Source: ZC4RG30 sp963812195
Lineage (GTDB): Bacteria > Pseudomonadota > Gammaproteobacteria > Steroidobacterales > Steroidobacteraceae
Direction: 5' to 3'
Assembly (NCBI GenBank): GCA_963812195.1
Contig: CAWEUI010000001.1
Span: 372,001-436,000, forward strand
DNA length: 64,000 nt
Both the position numbers and the translations under genes were made by a program. Below are positions 58,208-64,000 of the stretch, in pieces (the stretch's first letter is position 1; every line of letters starts with the position of its first letter). A model generated the notes under the pieces. The model was not told the DNA's origin and made no database searches. It saw only the letters and a list, made by a program, of their open reading frames with translations.

Positions 58208-60321
58208 TCAGGGGGTGGAGACCTTGCGCAATGCCTGGCGGATATTGCTGGTCTCGCCGCTGCGCACGACATCTTCGTGGATCTGCACCAGTGGCACCGG
58301 CCGGCGCACATGCCACCCCTGCGCGAAGTCCACCCCGATCAGCGCCAGCGCACCCAGAACGCCTTCGCTCTCCACGCCCTCGGCCACGGTACGCACACCC
58401 ATGATGCCGCCGATCCGGTGGATGGTTTCCACCAGCGCGTGATCGATGGGATCCTGGTCGATATTGCGGATGAATGCCCGATCGATCTTCAGCAGGTCGA
58501 TCGGCAGATTGCGCAGGTACGAAAACGAGGACATGCCGGTTCCGAAATCATCCAGTGCGATCAGACACCCAGGCCGCGCAACCGGGACATGAGCTTCGAG
58601 CACGCAGTCAGATTGCCGACGGCCACGGTCTCGGTCAGCTCGAAACCCACATGCTCACCCTCGATGCCGTTGTGCCGCAGGCACTGCGCAACGTAGTCAG
58701 CCAATCCCGGATCGCTTGCCGAGGCTCCGGACAGATTGATCATGCAGGTCGGCAGGGGCTTGTCACTGTCGCGCAGGGCTGCCAGCTCCCGGCACGCCCG
58801 GGCAATCACCCACTGGTCCACCCGCGGCATCAACCCGTACCGCTCGGCGGCCGGAATGAACGCCATTGGCGCCACCATCTGTCCATCCGCGCCGATCATC
58901 CGCAGCAGCAATTCGAAGCGGCGCCGCGGCGGCGGCTGCCCGTTGCGAGCCCGGGTCTTGTAGGCCAGCGGCCTGATCTCCTGCGCCACCAGCTCGAAGC
59001 CGTCGTGGTCCAGCGCGACCTGCAAGCGCTCGACCCAGTGCAACTCACCGCGCCGTTGTTGCAGGGCATGGTCATCCGGACGAAACAGCTGCACACGGTT
59101 GCGGCCGTTGTCCTTGGCCATATAGCAGGCCTGGTCCGCCGCGCTCAATGCGTCGGCCACCGACGATACGCTGGCGTCGAGCACCAGGGCGCCGATACTT
59201 GCGCTGACCGCGAAGGTCTTGCCATCCCAGTAGAAGCGCTGGTCTGACAGCTGCTCGCGGATCCGTTCGGCAAATGCCTCGGCTGCCTCACCGTCCATGC
59301 CGGGCAGCAGCAGCCCGAACTCGTCACCGCCGAGCCTGCCCATCGTGGTGCCCTCGCCGGCCAGTCGCTGCACGCGCCAGGCGACCTGACGGATCAGCTC
59401 GTCGCCGGCCGCATGGCCACAGCTGTCGTTGACCACCTTGATCTGGTCCAGGTCGAAATACAGCAGCGCCCCACCCCGTCCGGCTTCGCGGCACCTGTCG
59501 ATGGCAGCAGCAAGCAGGGCCTCGAAACCGCGCCGGTTGGCGAGGCCGGTGAGCGAATCGTGCGTGGCCTGGTGCTCCAGCCTGCCGGTGAGCTCACGCA
59601 GCTCGTTCGCGTCGCGCTTGGCGCGGTGGTTCAGGAAACGCACCGCTGCAATGCCCGCCGCAACCATGCCCGCAGCGATCAATGGCATCACGATCATCAG
59701 CAGTGCCACGATCTGCCGCGCGGCCTTGCCCACCGTATTGCCGAAGTCCGCGGTAAGCGGGCTGATGAGCGCGTGCACCCGGTCGGCCTGCCCGGCCAGC
59801 TTGTCGATGTGCGCCCGATCCGGAGAATCGTTGGCATATACATCGTGCATTTCACCGCCGATGCGCTGCAGCTCATCCACGTAACCGTCTGCTTCACTCC
59901 AGATGTCGATGGCGCGTGCCATCAACGGGTGGTGCCGGAAGTAGACGAACATGCGAATGAGGCCGGAGACGTCCTGCGCGGGAATGCGGCCCGCCAGGAA
60001 ATCGCTGCGAGCGCGAGCCGTGTCCGGATCCGCGGCCTGCAGCGACTGGCGCGCAAGGCCCAGCTTCAGGGGGACTGCCAGTTCGCGATGAAAGCGGGCG
60101 TAGTCCGCCTCGTCGCCGCTGCGGGAATATTCAAGCAGGGCGTATGCGGCGCGGTTCTCCGCAGCCTCCCAAATGGCCAGCCCACCGGCATAGGCGCGCG
60201 TCCAGGAGACCACCTGCACGCTGGCGATGCTGACGACCAGCATCAGCGCCGTGATGGTGAGCAGCGGCCACACACCTGGCACGAGCACACGATCCCTGAG
60301 TTTTTTGGTCGACTTGAACAT
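58208..60321 (-). CDS. Membrane-bound GGDEF-EAL c-di-GMP protein, frameshifted
   Basis: The corrected protein is about 704 residues. It has a membrane helix at about 17-38, a periplasmic helical region (about 40-200), a second helix at 202-228, a GGDEF domain with GGDEF at 331-335, and an EAL domain from about 415. The EAL motif reads ELL in FELLLRM, and other active-site positions (INLSGAS, ELTET, ALDDFG, LKIDR, AEGVE, AQGW) are present. The frame breaks within the EAL domain at about 58564-58570, where one base seems to be missing between LRGLG and CLIALDDFG. If the shift is real, the phosphodiesterase would be dead and only cyclase activity would remain. Confidence 0.87.
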
Positions 60322-60496
60322 CTGGCGATCGAGCCTGCCGGATTGCTGCGCAATCCCTGCGGCGGCAGACCAGTTGACATCTTCTCAGGACCTGCCCGGG
60401 CACCTCGTGAACGCCGCCACACTATGCATGCAGGACTACCCTGCAGCCCTGCCGCAGGCGGCAATCCGTGTGTGGTGCGGCGCAGCAGCCGTCTGG

Positions 60497-62626
60497 CTAC
60501 AGGTCCAGACCCATCTGTCCATGGCGCGATGGGGGGCGAAACCGCGTGGTGTCGAGCTGCACCGCATACCCGGTGTCCAGGCCGTGCCTGCGACAAGCCA
60601 GATGGAAGCGATCACGCAGCAGTTTCGCCCATGCACCGCTGCCGCGCATGCGCTCGCCAAAGGCGTTGGACGACGCAGCGCCGCCGTGCGTGTCGCGCAT
60701 CAACGCCATCACGTGTTCGGCACGCTCCGGCATGTGCGTCTGCAGCCAGCCCCGGAACAGGTCGGCCACCTCCAGTGGCAGGCGCAGCAGCACGTAGCCG
60801 GCGTGCGTGGCGCCGGCCCCGGCCGCGCGCTGCAGGATCTGCTCCAGCTCGCTGTCGTTCACGAACGGGATCAGGGGCGCGGCCAGCACGCTCACCGGCA
60901 CACCCGCGGCGCGCAATTCGCGCATCGCCGCCAGCCGCGCAACCGAAGCGGCCGAACGCGGTTCCAGGCGACGCTTCAGTTCGTTGTCGAAAGTGGTGAT
61001 GCTGAAGACGACGCTGGCCAGACCGTCCGCAGCCATGGGCCCGAGCAGGTCCAGGTCGCGCAGCAGCAAGGTGCTGCGCGTGGTGATGCTCACCGGATGG
61101 CGGGTTTCAGCCAGCACTTCCAGGATCGAACGCGTGACGCGCAACTGCTTCTCGACGGGCTGGTAGGGATCGGTGTTGGCACCGAGCATGATGTGCCGGC
61201 ACACATAGCCGGGCTTGGAGAGTTCATGGCGCAGCAGTGCGGCGGCCTCGGGCTTGTAGGTCAGCTTCGTTTCGAAATCAACGCCGGGCGACATGCCCAG
61301 ATAGGCGTGCGTCGGACGCGCATAGCAGTTGTGACTGACCACGCCGTTGGCAATGTAGTCTTCAGTGCCGGTCGTCATGTCGTACAGACGCATTGCATGA
61401 TCAAGCGGCTCGATGCTCCTGACGCCAAGCCTCGCCGCGCTCTTCAAACGATGCCCTGCGATGTCCCGCTTGCCGGGTGTGGCCGGATCCACGGAGTGAA
61501 AGAACCGCAGATGCTCCTGCAAACCTCCCGGAAGGCGCACTACTTCGATGGGTTGCACACCGCAACGAACGGGCCGCTCGATGACAAACCGGAATCCCAG
61601 ATCAGTCAGGCACTGGCATGTGCGGCGAATCAGCTCCGCATCGGTGTTGCCGATTCTCAGCACGCCGCTGCCGTAGCTGCCCTGCGCATCGAAGATGCCG
61701 GCAAGGAAACCCGCGCTCCAGGACGATGTCGCGACATCCGGCCATTGGATCGCTTGCCGGATGGCGTCGACGTCTGCCCGCGCGTGCGTGCGAATCGCCT
61801 CCATCCGCCGCTGCCGGGCGTTGCCCTGCAGGAAGACGAACCGCCGCGTTTCCACAGCCAGGTCTTGCAGCCAGAGCCGTGCACGATCCAGAGCCTCGCC
61901 ATCGCACAGCGCCAGCCGAAACCGGGACCGGGACCGGGACTTGCCGTCGATCCCGCAATGATTCGGGTTTGCGAATTCACCGATCATCCCTTCGCCACGA
62001 ATCAGACCGGCCAGATAGCCACGGCGGTACTGCGGATCGTGGTCCGGCCCGGTTGCGAATGAGCCGGTGCCCATGAGCCTGTTGCCTGTAGTCAGATGCG
62101 GGCGTCGCCGTGATCCGTGCTGCGAACCCGTGACGTATTTCCACCCGCGTTCAGTCAGGAAGCGATGATCACCTCCGGCCACGAGCGTGGTCCCGTCCTC
62201 CAGGGTGATGCGCCAGGCAGGCTTGATGACGCTCCAATGTGCGCTCACCCGGGTGCGGACGTATTGGCGACAAGCGCCGCTCCCGACCGTGCCGTAGATC
62301 TCATCGCCAGGCCTGATCTGTTGCAGCGGGCGGGTTCGACCATCTGCCATGAGGATCGGCGTATCGCCTGCCAGGCAGAAGACGCATCCATGCTCGCATC
62401 CCCGATAGGGGTTGATCGACTGATCGAACGGAATATCCGGCGAGTCGTTGCGGGCGATGATGTTGCGTGTGGCATCGACCAGCAGTTCGGTGGCGATACT
62501 GTCGGCCGGCTCCTCCTCGAACCAGCCGTCATCGACGGCTTCGGTGCGCGCGCGGTCGAAGCGGTTGGGCGGATTGGCCAGCGCGCCGCGCCCCTGGAAA
62601 CCCTTCGGCGGAATGCGCATGGACAT
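60497..62626 (-). CDS. PA0069/Rv2578c-family radical SAM protein interrupted by an intein
   Basis: The precursor is 709 residues and the spliced protein would be 359. The host protein starts RIPPKGFQGRGALANPPNRF and has PFDQSINPYRGCEHGC, then after the intein CYARPTHAYLGMSPGVDFE, HIMLGANTDPYQPVEK and STLLLRDLDLL, the layout of the spore-photolyase-like PA0069/Rv2578c family of unknown reaction. The CxxxCxxC that holds the 4Fe-4S cluster (Cys77, Cys81 and the Cys after the intein) is split by the intein, so cluster binding needs splicing. The ATG at 62626 has an in-frame ATG two codons later as an alternative. It is divergent from the Fur-controlled PepSY gene. Confidence 0.92.
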   Translation of the reverse strand: MSMRIPPKGFQGRGALANPPNRFDRARTEAVDDGWFEEEPADSIATELLVDATRNIIARNDSPDIPFDQSINPYRGCEHGCVFCLAGDTPILMADGRTRPLQQIRPGDEIYGTVGSGACRQYVRTRVSAHWSVIKPAWRITLEDGTTLVAGGDHRFLTERGWKYVTGSQHGSRRRPHLTTGNRLMGTGSFATGPDHDPQYRRGYLAGLIRGEGMIGEFANPNHCGIDGKSRSRSRFRLALCDGEALDRARLWLQDLAVETRRFVFLQGNARQRRMEAIRTHARADVDAIRQAIQWPDVATSSWSAGFLAGIFDAQGSYGSGVLRIGNTDAELIRRTCQCLTDLGFRFVIERPVRCGVQPIEVVRLPGGLQEHLRFFHSVDPATPGKRDIAGHRLKSAARLGVRSIEPLDHAMRLYDMTTGTEDYIANGVVSHNCYARPTHAYLGMSPGVDFETKLTYKPEAAALLRHELSKPGYVCRHIMLGANTDPYQPVEKQLRVTRSILEVLAETRHPVSITTRSTLLLRDLDLLGPMAADGLASVVFSITTFDNELKRRLEPRSAASVARLAAMRELRAAGVPVSVLAAPLIPFVNDSELEQILQRAAGAGATHAGYVLLRLPLEVADLFRGWLQTHMPERAEHVMALMRDTHGGAASSNAFGERMRGSGAWAKLLRDRFHLACRRHGLDTGYAVQLDTTRFRPPSRHGQMGLDL
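61328..62377 (-). mobile_element. Intein with LAGLIDADG homing endonuclease
   Basis: This is a 350-residue in-frame insertion, residues 84-433 of the precursor. It starts with Cys1 in CLAGDTPILMADG (splicing block A), has the block B His in GGDHRFLTERGW (the usual Thr of TxxH is Gly), and ends with YIANGVVSHN followed by Cys+1 (block G). Two endonuclease motifs are seen, GYLAGLIRGEGMIG and AGFLAGIFDAQGSYG. The first has Glu at the metal-binding position, the second Gln, so double-strand cleavage may be weakened. Splicing residues Cys1, His-Asn and Cys+1 are all present. An insertion in the same gene family is known in mycobacteria (Rv2578c). Confidence 0.92.
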
Positions 62627-62692
62627 GCCGCGACTGTATATGCATACAGTATCGCCAGCAATCACCCTGTCGTGGTCAAATGTCCGGCCCAA

Positions 62693-62707
62693 TGAGAATC
62701 ATTCTCA
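62693..62707. promoter_or_regulatory. Fur-type iron operator
   Basis: TGAGAAT-C-ATTCTCA is a perfect 7-1-7 inverted repeat, the minimal Fur-box form (TGAnAATnATTnTCA). It lies 26 bases ahead of the TTG start of the PepSY protein gene and 67 bases upstream of the radical SAM gene, so Fur-Fe(II) could repress either or both. Confidence 0.8.
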
Positions 62708-62732
62708 ACCATCTGTCACTGGAGGCCGCGGC

Positions 62733-63911
62733 TTGAGCACTATCCCCGGTTCACTGTTCCGTCGCGTACTGTTCTGGGCCCACCTGAGCTGCGGTGTAAC
62801 CGCCGGGCTGATCATCGTGCTGATGTCCGCCACCGGCGTGCTGCTCACCTACGAGCACCAGATGATGGACAGCCCAGCGCAGCGCAATCACGTTGCCGTA
62901 CCACCGGGAACAGCCCGCCTGTCCGCCGATGAGCTGGCGGCCCGGGCGCAGGCGATCGCCGGTGACGCGGCGCGCCTGAGTCTGGTGTTCGACGTGGATC
63001 CGCATGCTCCGGTCACGGCAAGCGCCGGACGCAGCACTGCGGCGCTGCTCAATCCCTATACCGGCGAAGCCATTGCCGACGGCACCGCAGGGCGCCGCGC
63101 GTTCTTCGCCGCCGTGGAGCGGCTGCACCGCTGGATGGGCGGCGATCCGCGCGGCAAGGCCGCCAACCTGATCGATGTGGCCAACCTGCTGTTCCTTTTC
63201 ATCATCGCCAGCGGCATCTACCTGTGGCTGCCCGCCGTGTGGCGCTGGCGCACGGTGCGCGGCCTGGTGATGTTCCGGACGAAGTACGTGAACAGCAAGG
63301 TGCGCGACTTCAACTGGCACCACGTGTTCAGTATCTGGGCGCTGATCCCGCTGTTCGTGATCGCGCTGTCCGGCGTGGTGATGTCCTATCCATGGGCCAA
63401 CCGGGCCGTGTTCGCGATGTTCGGGGAGCAGGCGCCCCAGCGTGGTCCACCACCCGGTGCCGGCGGCCCCGGCGCCGGACCGGAACGCGTGCGCGGACCG
63501 GCACCAGCGGCGGCACCCGTCGCGGCGAGTGCCAGCCTGGAGCAACTGCTGGACGCAGCCAGGGCACAGGAAAGCAACTGGCAGCGCATCACCCTGCCGC
63601 TGCAGGCGCGCGGCGGGCGCGTTACCGTTGCGGTGGAACTGAACTCCACCGAGCGCCGCGCTCCCCGGCGCACGATCACACTCGATGCCGGCGATGCCCG
63701 CGTGATCGAGGCGCCTCCCGTGCAGGCAATCGCGCAATCACCAGGCCAGCGCGCACGAACCTGGCTGCGCTTCGCGCACACCGGCGAGCAGTACGGGTTT
63801 GCCGGGCAGACCATCGCGGGGCTGGCATCGCTGGCGGCCTGCTTCCTGGCGTACACGGGCCTGGCGCTGGCCTGGCGCCGGCTGATCGTGCCCTTGTACC
63901 GGCGCCGCTGA
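62733..63911 (+). CDS. PepSY-associated iron-regulated membrane protein (PiuB-like)
   Basis: The 392-residue protein starts at a TTG with GGAGG upstream. Four membrane helices are visible: VTAGLIIVLMSATGVLLTYEH (near 20-40), LIDVANLLFLFIIASGIYLWLP, FSIWALIPLFVIALSGVVMSYPWANR and a C-terminal GQTIAGLASLAACFLAYTGLAL. Between them lie a PepSY-like periplasmic region and a Pro/Gly/Ala-rich linker (about 230-265). WRWR and LRFAHTGEQYG are typical of PepSY_TM proteins that accompany siderophore uptake and may act as iron reductases. The Fur box in front supports an iron role. No TonB receptor lies within the window. Confidence 0.85.
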   Translation: MSTIPGSLFRRVLFWAHLSCGVTAGLIIVLMSATGVLLTYEHQMMDSPAQRNHVAVPPGTARLSADELAARAQAIAGDAARLSLVFDVDPHAPVTASAGRSTAALLNPYTGEAIADGTAGRRAFFAAVERLHRWMGGDPRGKAANLIDVANLLFLFIIASGIYLWLPAVWRWRTVRGLVMFRTKYVNSKVRDFNWHHVFSIWALIPLFVIALSGVVMSYPWANRAVFAMFGEQAPQRGPPPGAGGPGAGPERVRGPAPAAAPVAASASLEQLLDAARAQESNWQRITLPLQARGGRVTVAVELNSTERRAPRRTITLDAGDARVIEAPPVQAIAQSPGQRARTWLRFAHTGEQYGFAGQTIAGLASLAACFLAYTGLALAWRRLIVPLYRRR

Positions 63912-64000
63912 CTAGCGCAGGTTCTGCTGCACCCAGCTCGCCACGGCGACCACGCTGCGCTCGTCCAGCAGTTGCGGATACAGCGCGGGCATCGGCGCCT
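63912..64000 (-). CDS. C-terminal end of a cytochrome c-type protein (partial)
   Basis: The last 28 codons are in the window, reading APMPALYPQLLDERSVVAVASWV and ending QQNLR. The pattern MPALYPQLLDE...VASWVQ, with a Met that could be the distal heme ligand, fits the last helix of class I cytochrome c domains. The heme motif would lie beyond the window. Its stop follows the PepSY gene stop directly, so the genes converge without a gap. Confidence 0.5.
   Translation of the reverse strand, partial: APMPALYPQLLDERSVVAVASWVQQNLR

Noticed and set aside
61921..61943. Repeated GGGACC units within the intein
   Set aside because: Three units only, encoding an Arg-Ser run; too short to be a CRISPR or other functional repeat.

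Overview
The window is 64 kb of high-GC, almost gap-free bacterial chromosome. The gene order rpsT / murJ-ribF-ileS-lspA-ispH next to a minor-pilin locus (fimT, pilV, pilW, pilX, pilY1-like, pilE) is a gammaproteobacterial hallmark. Kdo hydroxylase, a Wzi-type outer-membrane protein, LpxL-family acyltransferases and a Fur-type operator also fit a Gram-negative gammaproteobacterium, perhaps near Xanthomonadales, Nevskiales or Steroidobacterales (inference). No integrase, insertion sequence, phage or CRISPR array is visible. The only mobile element I can support is an intein.

Layout. 1-11.3 kb: end of a zinc-type oxidoreductase, then sodB/grxD/BON lipoprotein (minus), nadC, a Wzi-like protein and an FAD monooxygenase (plus), a minus-strand run of secreted proteins of unknown function with an esterase, a flavin reductase/Kdo hydroxylase pair, and an MscS channel. 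11.4-15.7 kb: two large c-di-GMP proteins. 15.9-25.4 kb: a lipid/glycan block holding a GT2, an ArnT-like GT39, a DUF374 acyltransferase, a cytochrome P450, a fatty-acyl-AMP ligase fused to an ACP, an LpxL-like acyltransferase, an aldehyde dehydrogenase and a cytochrome c. 25.4-29.7 kb: a sorbosone-dehydrogenase/diheme fusion, a Met-rich secreted protein, a periplasmic protein and tRNA-Thr. 29.8-33.4 kb: minor pilin operon. 33.4-44.8 kb: core housekeeping genes (ispH to murJ, rpsT, mscS, obgE-rpmA-rplU, ispB, tRNA-Pro). 44.8-56.5 kb: GST, a TAT-exported molybdenum hydroxylase pair, GH15 glucanase, a permease, a YVTN propeller protein, a second diheme lipoprotein, cardiolipin synthase and a cut-off cyclopropane synthase. 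56.6-64 kb: an output-less PAS sensor, a GGDEF-EAL protein, an intein-split radical SAM protein, and a Fur-controlled PepSY membrane protein followed by the end of a cytochrome c.

The most interesting element is a 350-residue LAGLIDADG intein placed exactly in front of the third cysteine of the CxxxCxxC cluster motif of the radical SAM protein (61328-62377). The host enzyme cannot bind its 4Fe-4S cluster unless the intein splices.

Nine conserved genes (nadC, wzi-like, acyl-AMP ligase-ACP, lpxL-like, aldehyde dehydrogenase, ileS, obgE, iorA-like, GGDEF-EAL) are each broken by a single-base frame change, often at a short G/C run. Several are essential in most bacteria, so these are most likely sequencing or assembly errors. 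The features give the full corrected spans and the approximate shift position.
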